64,000 bases of DNA from Bog-950 sp044228435. GTDB taxonomy: Bacteria; Bacteroidota; Bacteroidia; Chitinophagales; LD1. The stretch covers positions 1 through 64,000 of the forward strand of contig JBGAUW010000023.1 in the NCBI GenBank assembly GCA_044228435.1, in the 5' to 3' direction. The notes below the pieces were generated by a model. The model was not told where the DNA came from, ran no database searches, and saw only the letters and a program-made list of their open reading frames with translations. The position numbers and the translations under genes were made by a program. This document shows positions 18,040 to 26,471 of the stretch, in pieces. Position 1 is the first letter of the stretch; every line of letters starts with the position of its first letter.

Positions 18040-18618
18040 CTATTTTGGCGCGGTATATTTCTCTACGCGCATGCCTATGGTTTTTACAAAGCCAAGCGGG
18101 TTAACCCGCATATCCTGCTGTATTTTGAAAGTGTATTTGCCCAACTGAGGAAAGAAGGCATTATCCTGAATAGGTATAAGCATGTCGCAGTTATCGCCCA
18201 GACAGTCGCCGTGCCACACGCCATCGGCATCGGATAATACCAGGTTAACGCGCCTTTCAAATTTGCGCCCATCGGGGAAGGTAGTTTCAATTTTAACCCA
18301 CAGGTTGCGCCACTCAAAGTTGAAGCCGTGGCGCACACTTACATAAAGGTTGTAGTGCTGTACTGTATCGGTTATTTCGGCCGTAAAGGTTTTGGCATCG
18401 GTATAGTTCCAGCTATTGCCGGCAATTTGCTGTTGGGTTTCCATTACCGCGTTTTTATCGCAGCCGGCTAACAGCAGCATGGCAATAATGCATAAGCCTG
18501 TAAGGTTTAGCAAATTGCTTCGGAAGCACTTGTCTTCGACTCCGCTCAGACTGACATGCTTCCTTAGTTTTGTGCTTAACAGAGAGTTCAATTTAAGTTT
18601 CAATTTTTTAACTGGCAT
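18040..18618 (-). CDS. gldH: gliding motility lipoprotein GldH
   Basis: GldH is an outer-membrane lipoprotein required for gliding and SprB-type adhesin function in Flavobacterium. The protein has 192 residues. The lipobox is LLLAGC at about Cys50, and the mature part has the GldH pattern (YNLYVSVRHGFNFEWRNLWV, TFPDGRKFERRVNL, GVWHGDCLGDNCD, GKYTFKIQQDMR). The leader is odd: about 49 residues before the lipobox cysteine, with residues RKHVSLSGVEDKCF encoded by a 42-bp dispersed repeat (18522-18563). ATG 18618 is kept because it lies 14 bases after the ricT stop; a TTG at the LLNLTG segment is an alternative. The gldH-ricT pairing is common in the phylum. Confidence 0.85.
   Translation of the reverse strand: MPVKKLKLKLNSLLSTKLRKHVSLSGVEDKCFRSNLLNLTGLCIIAMLLLAGCDKNAVMETQQQIAGNSWNYTDAKTFTAEITDTVQHYNLYVSVRHGFNFEWRNLWVKIETTFPDGRKFERRVNLVLSDADGVWHGDCLGDNCDMLIPIQDNAFFPQLGKYTFKIQQDMRVNPLGFVKTIGMRVEKYTAPK
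18522..18563. repeat. 42-bp dispersed Bacteroidota repeat inside the gldH leader
   Basis: The element is bounded by GGAAGCA (18522-18528) and TGCTTCC (18557-18563), with nested TGTC/GACA, around the core TTCGACTCCGCTCAGACT. That core is a very common dispersed sequence of Bacteroidota genomes. Its length is exactly 14 codons and it keeps the gldH frame open. Confidence 0.7.
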
Positions 18619-18632
18619 AGCCGCTTATGGCA

Positions 18633-20036
18633 TTATGGTTTTGGGTCGGTATTATCTGGCTTTTTATCGGTGCGTTTGTCAGGGCCTTTTTTGTTGTTTC
18701 CACCGCCGCGGTTATCGCGTTTTGGATTATTACCCCGGTTTTGATTATTGCCGCGGTTTTGGTTGTTGCCCCGGTTTTCGCTTTTAGGCATTTCGGTTTT
18801 AAACTCGTCCGATTTTAAAGTGTCGGTTTTAGGGCCATCGGTTTTACGCGGCATTGGTTTGCGGCTGCCTTCTTCGCGGTTTTGGTTCTTATTGCGGTTG
18901 TTTGAGTTATTACCCCTGCGCTTTTTACGTTCTTTTTCTTCCAGCGTATGCAGGGTAACCTGGCCCACTAAATCCTCGTGCTTGCTTTCATCTACCTTAG
19001 CGGTTTCTATAATGGCAAAGTCTTCCAGGCTTTTAGGTTTTTTGCCGCCCTTATTCATAAACAGCAACTCCTTCACATCTTCAATAGCCAGCTTAAAAAA
19101 GTTACCGCGCTGGGTATCGTATTCGTACCACATTTGCTTTTTAAGTATCTCGGTCTTTTTTAGCCAGGCAATACCATCTTCTGTTTCAATTTTGTCGGCC
19201 TGCTTAGGGAAACTCTTTAACGAATCGTTATAGGTATCCAGTTCGTAGTTAAGGCAGCACTTAAGCCTGCCGCACTGTCCGCTCAGTTTATCAGTATTAA
19301 TAGCCAGGTTTTGGTAACGTACCGCCTGCGTGGTAACCGATTTAAAATCGTTTAGCCAGGTGCTGCAGCATAGCTCACGACCGCAGGTGCCAATACCGCC
19401 AATACGGCCGGCCTCTTGCCGGGCACCTATCTGGCGCATTTCAATTTTTACCTTAAACTCTTTGGCATAAACCTTTACCAACTCGCGAAAATCTACGCGG
19501 CCATCGGCCGTATAAAATATGGTAACTTTCTTGTTGTCGCCCTGGTATTCAATATCGCCAATCTTCATTTCCAGGTTCATTTGGCGGGCCATAGCACGGG
19601 CGCGCACCATTGTATCCTTCTCTTTATTGCGGGCATCTAACAGGGCATTAATATCTGTTTCGTTAGCCACGCGCATTACGTTGCGTATGGTATCGTCGCG
19701 CTCGGTAATTTTGCGCTTTTTCATTTGCAATTTTACCAATTCGCCCTGCAGGCTTACTTCGCCCACATCATACCCCTGTGCGGCTTCAACCACTACCAAC
19801 TGGCCTTTATGAAAATCAATATTATCGGGGTTGCGGTAAAAGCCTTTACGCGAACCTTTTTTAAAGCTTACTTCTACAATGTTAAAGTTCTCGTTAAATG
19901 AAATTGGCATATCCGAAAACCAATCCATTACATTCATACGGTTACAGCCACCAGTGCTGCAGCTACCGCCCGAACCGCAGCCCGAAACGGCTCCGTCTTT
20001 ACCTGTACCACAAGATGTACATCCCATTTTCTGCAA
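18633..20036 (-). CDS. ricT: PSP1-domain protein RicT (YaaT-like)
   Basis: The protein has 467 residues. RicT in Bacillus acts with RicA and RicF in RNA maturation and carries Fe-S-ligating cysteines; the role in Bacteroidota is less clear. The N-terminus is cysteine-rich (MGCTSCGTG...GSCSTGGC). The PSP1 core follows: GQLVVVEAAQGYDVGEV, IGGIGTCGRELCCSTWL and LSGQCGRLKCCLNYE. The core ends near residue 360. The last about 105 residues are a basic, low-complexity tail with NRGNNQ-type repeats, rich in N, R, K and P, which may bind RNA. It sits 14 bases upstream of gldH in one operon. A TAGTTTCG box (20095-20102, minus strand) is a likely promoter element. Confidence 0.9.
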   Translation of the reverse strand: MQKMGCTSCGTGKDGAVSGCGSGGSCSTGGCNRMNVMDWFSDMPISFNENFNIVEVSFKKGSRKGFYRNPDNIDFHKGQLVVVEAAQGYDVGEVSLQGELVKLQMKKRKITERDDTIRNVMRVANETDINALLDARNKEKDTMVRARAMARQMNLEMKIGDIEYQGDNKKVTIFYTADGRVDFRELVKVYAKEFKVKIEMRQIGARQEAGRIGGIGTCGRELCCSTWLNDFKSVTTQAVRYQNLAINTDKLSGQCGRLKCCLNYELDTYNDSLKSFPKQADKIETEDGIAWLKKTEILKKQMWYEYDTQRGNFFKLAIEDVKELLFMNKGGKKPKSLEDFAIIETAKVDESKHEDLVGQVTLHTLEEKERKKRRGNNSNNRNKNQNREEGSRKPMPRKTDGPKTDTLKSDEFKTEMPKSENRGNNQNRGNNQNRGNNPKRDNRGGGNNKKGPDKRTDKKPDNTDPKP

Positions 20037-20120
20037 TTTATAGTCAGGTTAACCGGCTATAAGCCCGTTAACACCTTGAATTAATTAATTTGAACGAAAC
20101 TAACAGATTTTGGGATATGT

Positions 20121-20218
20121 AGGGAAATGGTTGGGACATTGGGAGATTAGGGCATTGGGAAAATAGGACATTGGGGCATTAGGGGATTAGGGAATTGGAA
20201 ATAGAAGATTAGGATTGA
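20121..20218. repeat. degenerate G-rich minisatellite with G-quadruplex potential
   Basis: Units of seven to nine bases of the type GGGACATT/AGGGGATT run through the spacer upstream of ricT. Four GGG runs at 20133, 20141, 20150 and 20157 are separated by 5, 6 and 4 bases, which meets the usual G3N1-7 rule on the plus strand. A similar array lies at 22013-22092. Confidence 0.7.
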
Positions 20219-20227
20219 GAGTATAAC

Positions 20228-21910
20228 TTATAGTTTAACCCACCGCTTTTTTATGGAGGCATTCAAAGTTTTCAATTCAATAAGGTAGGTGCCACTCATT
20301 AACTGGCTTACATCCAATTTGTTTGCCCCGGGGTTTTTAGTGTGGTTTACTATTTGCCCCTGCACATTGTAAACTATAACTTCTTCAATTTGCAAACTAC
20401 CCGCCACTATATGCAATACGTTTTGCGTTGGATTAGGGTATATCTCTATACCTGTATCGTTTATATACTGGTCGATATTTGTAGGAGAAGCTGCAATTAT
20501 TAATTCCGACATTAAGGTACCTGCATCTGTTTTATAGGCATAAGTAGTATCGCAGAAAAAGTCTGTACAACCACCCTGGCCGGTAATGGTAAGGCATACT
20601 CTGTACAAACCTGGTTGCGCATAAACGTGGTGCGGGTAAGGGTCGGGAGAAGAATAGCCATCGCCAAACTGCCAACTGTAGCTTAGGTTATTACCGGTAC
20701 TCAAATTATACCCCCGGCATAAGCCGGTTATGGAAGGGTCGGGATAGATTTGGAAATAAGCATCGCAGTTAATAGGTGGAATTTCTATTAAACAATTGGG
20801 ATTAAGCAGCCCACTTGAGTGGCCGCCGAACGTAAAAAACTCGTGCATAGCATAGCCGTTATAAATATCTGCAGAGTATAAGCTTCCTGCGCTGATGAAA
20901 AAGTCATCAGCCTCTGTGCCATACAATTTATAATCACTGCCTTGTATGTGGTTTGAGCTAAGCGCGGAGTGCGAAGTAACACTAGGATGATACTTTACAG
21001 AATCATTGGTTAAATTGATAGAAACAAGTAAGCTATTTCCGGTTCGGTTTATGCCGTATAAGAGACCATTATCCGCCTGCATTAGTCGGTCTTTAATATA
21101 TACACTGTCCATTAGCAGTGTATATGTGCTTGTGTTTACATCATAACTAAATATCCCACCTCCAAATCCTGTAACACCGTATAACTTGGTATTCGTTGCC
21201 TGGATGATCTTTCTTGGGCTTTGAACCCGCTCTGATCCTAAAAAAACATGTAGCTTATCATAAGCGTTTGTAACAGGGTCATAGCTGAATAAAAAACCCA
21301 TGCCACTCATATCCAACATACCACCGGTAGATGAAACACCATATAATTTGCCATTGCTTGCTTTAATAAGGTTACAGGGATAAACACCACCAATTACCTG
21401 GTTAGAATTTTCGTTGTAGAAATCGTGGAGTTTGGTGAAGTTATGGGTAAGAATATTGATTTTGAAAAGTGTGCCCCGCCAGTTTTGCCCGCCATTACAA
21501 GCTAAACCATAAAGATAACCGTCGTTACCGTATATCAGTGCTTTTGGAAAGATGCCATCGATAGTGTCGAAGCTGTGAAGAACACTATGCTGATTGTTTG
21601 AAGGGTTGAATTTAAATACGGTTCCAATATTTTTATGGCCGCCATAGCTGGTATATCCATACAGCATTCCATCTGTTCCCAAAATTATTTCTTCCGGGCG
21701 CTTGCCGTTAATACTATCGAAAGCCCAGATTTGAGTAATTCCGTAGTGGTCAAGCCCTGAAGAATTGAAATAATTGGTTTTGAAAATACCGCCAAATCCA
21801 TATTGTCCGCCATCAGAACTGGTTCCGTAGAGTGCCGGTATAGGTTGTGCTGCCAGTTTGCATCCAAAAACAAGTAGCAGCAAATTTAAATACAGGGCTT
21901 TAACTTTCAT
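20228..21910 (-). CDS. GloVer-repeat protein with PKD domain and T9SS type A tag
   Basis: The protein has 560 residues with a signal peptide (MKVKALYLNLLLLVFGCKLAAQ). Residues about 27-370 are tandem repeats of about 55 residues built on (D/N)G-x-LYG and G-T-(V/L)-FK-(F/I)-N, the pattern NCBI calls choice-of-anchor tandem repeat GloVer-containing proteins, probably a beta-propeller. A PKD-type domain follows near 385-465 (YSWQFGDGYSSPDPYPHHVY, then GLYRVCLTITGQGGC). The end is a T9SS type A sorting domain (IEIYPNPTQNVLHI, VIVYNVQGQIV, LMSGTYLIELKT). It is surface-exposed or secreted by inference. It carries its own promoter-like TATTTTTG box about 20 bases upstream and is not obviously linked to a neighbour. 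Confidence 0.8.
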   Translation of the reverse strand: MKVKALYLNLLLLVFGCKLAAQPIPALYGTSSDGGQYGFGGIFKTNYFNSSGLDHYGITQIWAFDSINGKRPEEIILGTDGMLYGYTSYGGHKNIGTVFKFNPSNNQHSVLHSFDTIDGIFPKALIYGNDGYLYGLACNGGQNWRGTLFKINILTHNFTKLHDFYNENSNQVIGGVYPCNLIKASNGKLYGVSSTGGMLDMSGMGFLFSYDPVTNAYDKLHVFLGSERVQSPRKIIQATNTKLYGVTGFGGGIFSYDVNTSTYTLLMDSVYIKDRLMQADNGLLYGINRTGNSLLVSINLTNDSVKYHPSVTSHSALSSNHIQGSDYKLYGTEADDFFISAGSLYSADIYNGYAMHEFFTFGGHSSGLLNPNCLIEIPPINCDAYFQIYPDPSITGLCRGYNLSTGNNLSYSWQFGDGYSSPDPYPHHVYAQPGLYRVCLTITGQGGCTDFFCDTTYAYKTDAGTLMSELIIAASPTNIDQYINDTGIEIYPNPTQNVLHIVAGSLQIEEVIVYNVQGQIVNHTKNPGANKLDVSQLMSGTYLIELKTLNASIKKRWVKL

Positions 21911-22012
21911 GTGCCGGGCTTTGTCGCAAAAATAAGATTAGTAGTAATAACCGGGCACTTGAGCGTTGTATTACAAAATACAACTACAAACAAAAATGCC
22001 AATCTGTTACGG

Positions 22013-22092
22013 ATTGGGAGAATAGGACATTGGGAAATTAGGGAATTGGGGGAATAGGTGATTGGGGCATTGGGTACTAGGGGAATAGGAGG
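22013..22092. repeat. second degenerate G-rich minisatellite
   Basis: Irregular seven- to nine-base units such as GGGAAATT, AGGGAATT and GGGGCATT fill the spacer between the 1041-residue SprB-repeat gene and the GloVer gene. The sequence style is the same as at 20121-20218. Three G-runs are close enough to pair but the fourth loop is longer than seven bases. Confidence 0.6.
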
Positions 22093-22115
22093 ATAGTGGC
22101 TTTTTCTGCAAATAA

Positions 22116-22147
22116 AAAAGCCGTCTCGTTTAAGCGAGACGGCTTTT
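22116..22147. terminator. terminator of the SprB-repeat gene
   Basis: A 13-bp stem (AAAAGCCGTCTCG with CGAGACGGCTTTT) and a six-base loop lie about 20 bases after the minus-strand stop at 22169. In the minus direction the hairpin ends in a T-rich stretch. Confidence 0.85.
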
Positions 22148-22168
22148 AAAAACATTGAAAATTTTTTT

Positions 22169-25100
22169 TTAGCGCATTAAGGTTACCGTTCCGCTAAGTG
22201 TTTCATCGGGGAAAGCATCCGGATTGGCGTAAGTAACTTTTAGCTGGTATACATACGTATCGTTAGGGAACAATTTGCCGCCTTTTTTACCATCCCATGC
22301 ATCGCCGTTATTTAAAATGCCGTTGTGTTGGGCCGGGTTAAAATAAACGCGCTCGCCCCAACGGTTAAACAGGGCTACTTCAATTTTTTCGGCACCCAAA
22401 ATGTTTACCTCAAAATAGTCGTTCAATCCATCGGCATTAGGTGTAAAGGCGGTAGGTATAAAGTATTCTACCTTGTTTAATACCACTACAGTTATCGAGT
22501 CGTAAGCGCTGCAGGTGTCGCCATCAATGGCAGTTAAATAGTAAGTAGTAGTAGTATCGGGGTTAGCATTGGTGGTTTGGCAAGCGGTGCAGCTAAGGTG
22601 GTCGTTAGGGCTCCAGATGTAAGCAATAATGCCGTTAGCCGAAGAGGCCGTGCCGGTAAGCGCAACCGTTTGTCCGCGCACCGAAACCACATTCGGGCCT
22701 GCATCTACAATAATAACAGCAGGCTCGCTAACGGTAAAGTTTTGCGCGCCAAAGCAACCGTTGTTATCCTGCGCAATGGCTGTGTATTCGCCGGCAATTA
22801 AACCGGTAAGTATGCTATCCTGCTGGTAAACGTTATTAAGCGAATATTGGTAAGGGCCATTGCCGCCGGTAGCGTTTATAGTTACCGTGCCGTCGTTACC
22901 GTTATAGCAGGTAGTATTGCTGGCCGTGGTGGTTACCACCACAGCAGTAGGGTTGTTAAGTAATACGCTATCGGTAATGGTGCAGCCGTTTCCATCGGTA
23001 ACGGTAACGGTGTAAACTATGCCGCCCTTTAATTTAACGGCCATTATACCGCTTTGTGCCGGTGTGGTGTTCCAGTTATAGCGGTATGGCATAGTGCCCC
23101 CGCCGGCGGTTACTACCGCAAAGCCGGTAGCATTATCGTTACAGTCGGGGTCGTTACCGGCAATTGCCGATATTAATTTGGTAGGGCTGGTTACAGTATA
23201 AGTAGCCTGTGCAGTGCAAGTGCGTGCATCGGTAACTACTACCGTGTAGCTGCCATTGGCAACACCGGTAAGGTTTTGGCTGCTTGTGCTGTTAGACCAT
23301 GCGTATGTATAAGCCGGAGTTCCGCCCTCGGCGTGTATATATACGGCACCATCGGTGCTGGTAAAGCAGTTAGATGATAATATGCTATCGGCTACTATAA
23401 CCAACTGTGGTTTTTCGATAATAGTGGCGCTTACATTATCTGTACAGCCGTTAGCATCTTTAACTATGATGGTATACACCCCGCCCGATAAACCGGTAAA
23501 GGCAGAATCGGTTTGCCAGTTAAGTCCGGCATCTATCGAAAACTGAAAAGGCGCTAAGCCGCCGGTAGAAGTAACCGTTACGGTGCCATCGGCACCGCCA
23601 TTGCAGCTAACATCGGTTTGGGTAAGCACGCTAGCCGTTAAAGTATAGGTGCTGCCAACGGTGGCAGTGGTAGCGAAAGTACAACCGTTAACATCGGCTA
23701 CCAGAACGTTGTAATTGCCAGAGCTAAGGCCTGTAAATATTGGATTAGGGAAATAAGGGCCGTTGTTAAGCGAGTAGTTGTAAGGCGATGTACCTCCGGT
23801 AGCATTTACAGTTACGGTGCCGTTATTGCTGGTGCCGCAACTGGCATCTACTACGGTGGTAGTAGCACCTACTAAAGTAGGCTCTGAAATAATTACCGGA
23901 TTACCCAGGAAAGGATAAGAACAGTTGCTGGCATCTTTTACTACAATGTTGTAGCTGCCGGCGGCCAGGTTTGCAAATATTGAACTTGGCTGGTAAGTGC
24001 TTCCGTTATCGATAGAGTAGGTAAGGTTACCTGAACCGCCGCCTGCAAAAATATCTATGCGGCCGGTGCTGGTGCCGTTGCAAGATGCATCTACCTTGTT
24101 TACAAATATGCTTACCGGTGTAGGCTGGTTAAGTATTACCGAGTTGCCCTGGTATATAACGGTGCAACCGCTGGCATCTTTTACATGTATATTGTAAAAA
24201 CCGGCAGGCAGGTTATTAAATACATTGCCTGACTGGAAGGTGTTGCCACCATCGTTTGAATATTGTAATGCACCGTTGCCGCCGCTGGCCGTAACAGTTA
24301 TACTTCCATCGCTGCTGCCGTTGCATAAAGGATTAGTGGTAGTTACGCTGGTTATTTGCGGACTGCCTACCGTAATGGTAATTAAGCGATAGCTTAAGCT
24401 TTCGCAGCTTCCGTTAGCTGTGTGTACCCGGTAGGTGGTAGTAGCGCCTACAAAAGGGGTTATTTGTGAGCCGGTACCTACTGGTAAATTCGAGTTGTTA
24501 TCGTACCAATGGTATTCGCCGCCAAACACAGCCCCGCCTGTTTGTAAAGTGGCAAGACCCGGCTGGCATAAAATAGTGGCGGTTGCAACAATAGGGTCGG
24601 GAATTGGGGGAGTCCAATACACTAATACTTCGGCGCCAATATCATCTGACCCACAGGCGTTGCCAATAAAATCGCCTACCCAGGCACTACCGTTAGTGTT
24701 ACCGGCATTAGGTGAAAACAAACCTAAACAAGGCGCAATTGCGCGGTAGTTAATGCTGCCGTTAATAGTGTAAGGACCGCAATGTTGGTCTTCGGCAGAG
24801 CAGCCACAAAAAATGTTTGTGCTACATCCGCAACTGCCATCATAAATATTGCTGCTGCACTGGTCGCAGGCAAAGGTAATAGTACCGGTACTGCGGAAAC
24901 AATCAAAGCAATCATCTTCCCAGCCCTCGCCCTGTAGCGATAAAAACTGCGGTACTTGTTGCGGCGTGCTGCCCGGTGTGCCGTAAGTAAAGTTTAAAAG
25001 CGGAACATCTGTGCCCAGCACCCAGCCGGCATTGCCACTGTTAACACCAATGGTAGTACCGCCTAAAAAACCCTGGCCGTCTAAGTCGGCGTTATCGGCA

Positions 25101-25294
25101 CCCCACCATTTAAAGCGGAATTCGTTATCGTTTAACTCGCCTGTAAGCGGGTCGTCTACACTCTCAACAAACGAATAGCCTACGCTCATTTGAATTTGCA
25201 TAGCGCCATCGTTATAGGTTTGCCCCATGCTGTGTATGCTTGTAAAAAGAAGCAGGGTGGCTAAAATTTTATATAGGGAAAAATTCTTTTTCAT
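22169..25294 (-). CDS. SprB-repeat adhesin-like protein with T9SS type B (gliding-motility) C-terminal domain
   Basis: The protein has 1041 residues with a signal peptide (MKKNFSLYKILATLLLFTSIHSMGQ). An N-terminal cysteine-rich domain (about 26-225; CDQCSSNIYDGSCGCSTNIF) comes first, then an Ig-like domain (about 235-310). Seven SprB repeats follow (about 315-865), each with a (D/N)-x-x-C-(N/Y) start, a GG-x-x-P(Y/F)-x-(Y/F) core and a (D/A)-x-(N/S)GC end. After an Ig-like segment (GPNVVSVRGQTV) comes the type B sorting domain (YFIPTAFTPNADGLNDYF, FNRWGERVYF, WDGKKGGKLFPNDTYVYQL). This domain class targets proteins to the T9SS and surface attachment. SprB is the motile adhesin of gliding cells; here only the repeat type is shared. 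Confidence 0.88.
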   Translation of the reverse strand: MKKNFSLYKILATLLLFTSIHSMGQTYNDGAMQIQMSVGYSFVESVDDPLTGELNDNEFRFKWWGADNADLDGQGFLGGTTIGVNSGNAGWVLGTDVPLLNFTYGTPGSTPQQVPQFLSLQGEGWEDDCFDCFRSTGTITFACDQCSSNIYDGSCGCSTNIFCGCSAEDQHCGPYTINGSINYRAIAPCLGLFSPNAGNTNGSAWVGDFIGNACGSDDIGAEVLVYWTPPIPDPIVATATILCQPGLATLQTGGAVFGGEYHWYDNNSNLPVGTGSQITPFVGATTTYRVHTANGSCESLSYRLITITVGSPQITSVTTTNPLCNGSSDGSITVTASGGNGALQYSNDGGNTFQSGNVFNNLPAGFYNIHVKDASGCTVIYQGNSVILNQPTPVSIFVNKVDASCNGTSTGRIDIFAGGGSGNLTYSIDNGSTYQPSSIFANLAAGSYNIVVKDASNCSYPFLGNPVIISEPTLVGATTTVVDASCGTSNNGTVTVNATGGTSPYNYSLNNGPYFPNPIFTGLSSGNYNVLVADVNGCTFATTATVGSTYTLTASVLTQTDVSCNGGADGTVTVTSTGGLAPFQFSIDAGLNWQTDSAFTGLSGGVYTIIVKDANGCTDNVSATIIEKPQLVIVADSILSSNCFTSTDGAVYIHAEGGTPAYTYAWSNSTSSQNLTGVANGSYTVVVTDARTCTAQATYTVTSPTKLISAIAGNDPDCNDNATGFAVVTAGGGTMPYRYNWNTTPAQSGIMAVKLKGGIVYTVTVTDGNGCTITDSVLLNNPTAVVVTTTASNTTCYNGNDGTVTINATGGNGPYQYSLNNVYQQDSILTGLIAGEYTAIAQDNNGCFGAQNFTVSEPAVIIVDAGPNVVSVRGQTVALTGTASSANGIIAYIWSPNDHLSCTACQTTNANPDTTTTYYLTAIDGDTCSAYDSITVVVLNKVEYFIPTAFTPNADGLNDYFEVNILGAEKIEVALFNRWGERVYFNPAQHNGILNNGDAWDGKKGGKLFPNDTYVYQLKVTYANPDAFPDETLSGTVTLMR

Positions 25295-25345
25295 AATGCT
25301 TAAAAATTTTTGTTTTCGGAGAAAAGTCAGGGTCCTCGATTTTTT

Positions 25346-26179
25346 TTAATGCGGGTTTGTATAATCAGGGTAAGTGCCTGCTTTTTTATCCTTCAGCATT
25401 TTTATGATGTGGTCGCGGTATTGCTTTGCATCAAACGAATCGGGAAATTTATAATCCTTCCCGTATAGCTTTTCAAACTCTTCGGGCTTAAGCACATAAT
25501 ACCAATTGCGCAGTTTAAGCTGATATTGATAATCGTCGGTAATGGGATTGCCCGTGTTTTGTTTTACCGGTTTTTCTAATTCGATAGCAGCGCCAACAAA
25601 GCGCGGCAAATACGGCAGTTTGTAGTAACCTTTATAATAAGGGTTAAGGGCGGTTAATTCGGGTGCATTTAAAAAATGCTCATACTCTTCGCTATATAAG
25701 CGTTGCCATGCAACTACTCTTTGGTCGTAGTCGGCAGCCTCTTTATTAGGGTCGTTTTTAAGATTGGGCAGTGGGAAGTGAGGAAATAATTCCTTGCGTG
25801 TAGCTTCGGAAACATTGGCCGCTTTATACCACTGGTATAGCGAGTGGCTAAAGCCGGTTTTAGGTGCAGTTGCCGTAATGCCTAACGTAGGCCATGCAAT
25901 GTTCAGTTTTTTAATGGCGGGTAAGTTCTGAAAGCTATTCCATTCGCCTTCGTAGTTTTTTACGTACGTATTTACATCATCCGTAGTATAGGTTTTGCTA
26001 ACTACCTGGTAAAGGTGTGGGAAGTCTTTTTTAAGGGCATCTTTCTGTATATCGGCAAATGCAAAAACCTGCTCTAACGGCGGAGCTTTTTGTTGGGCCG
26101 CAAGAAAGGACGGACTTAAAAATGCAAACAGGATAAATGCAATTAACCTGTTTTTTTTACTGCTGTAAAGTTTAAACAT
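25346..26179 (-). CDS. exported protein of unknown function
   Basis: The protein has 277 residues. A signal peptide is clear (MFKLYSSKKNRLIAFILFAFLSPSFLAAQ). The mature part is hydrophilic, rich in aromatic residues and proline, with repeated short patterns such as PELTALNPYYKGYYKLPYLP, YQYQLKLRNWYYVLKPEEFEKLYG and FPLPNLKNDPNKEAADYDQR. I do not recognise a family. It lies 51 bases upstream of the SprB-repeat gene on the same strand, so the two are probably co-transcribed and this protein could assist or accompany that surface protein. No lipobox or sorting domain is seen, so a periplasmic location is the simplest guess. Confidence 0.65.
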   Translation of the reverse strand: MFKLYSSKKNRLIAFILFAFLSPSFLAAQQKAPPLEQVFAFADIQKDALKKDFPHLYQVVSKTYTTDDVNTYVKNYEGEWNSFQNLPAIKKLNIAWPTLGITATAPKTGFSHSLYQWYKAANVSEATRKELFPHFPLPNLKNDPNKEAADYDQRVVAWQRLYSEEYEHFLNAPELTALNPYYKGYYKLPYLPRFVGAAIELEKPVKQNTGNPITDDYQYQLKLRNWYYVLKPEEFEKLYGKDYKFPDSFDAKQYRDHIIKMLKDKKAGTYPDYTNPH

Positions 26180-26417
26180 AAGGTGTGGTTTTTTTCAAAA
26201 TCAGGGTAAATATATCAAAGCCATTTTAATAGATTGACATGGAACAATTGTAAGCCTTATTAAGTAGGTATTTTATGATTAAAAGTTGCAATGGGCACCT
26301 TCTTATTTTTTCAATAAAAAATAAATATCTAAAACATTGGTAATCAAAGTTTTAAAATGATAAAAAATTCTATCCACAAATAACACTTTTTGGGGATAAA
26401 AAAGGGTGTTTAAACCG

Positions 26418-26446
26418 TTTGGCAAGGCTCTATTTTATTACATTCG
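26418..26446 (+). promoter_or_regulatory. predicted gyrB promoter
   Basis: TTTG at 26418-26421 and TACATTCG at 26439-26446 are 17 bases apart and lie 25 bases before the gyrB start. The remaining 26180-26417 is very AT-rich and holds no gene. Confidence 0.45.
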
Positions 26447-26471
26447 CGCAACAATTTTTTAAACAAAAAAT

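Noticed and set aside
21907..22155. 82-residue minus-strand ORF
   Set aside because: Its codons are made of the terminator hairpin at 22116 and the G-rich minisatellite; it is not a plausible gene.
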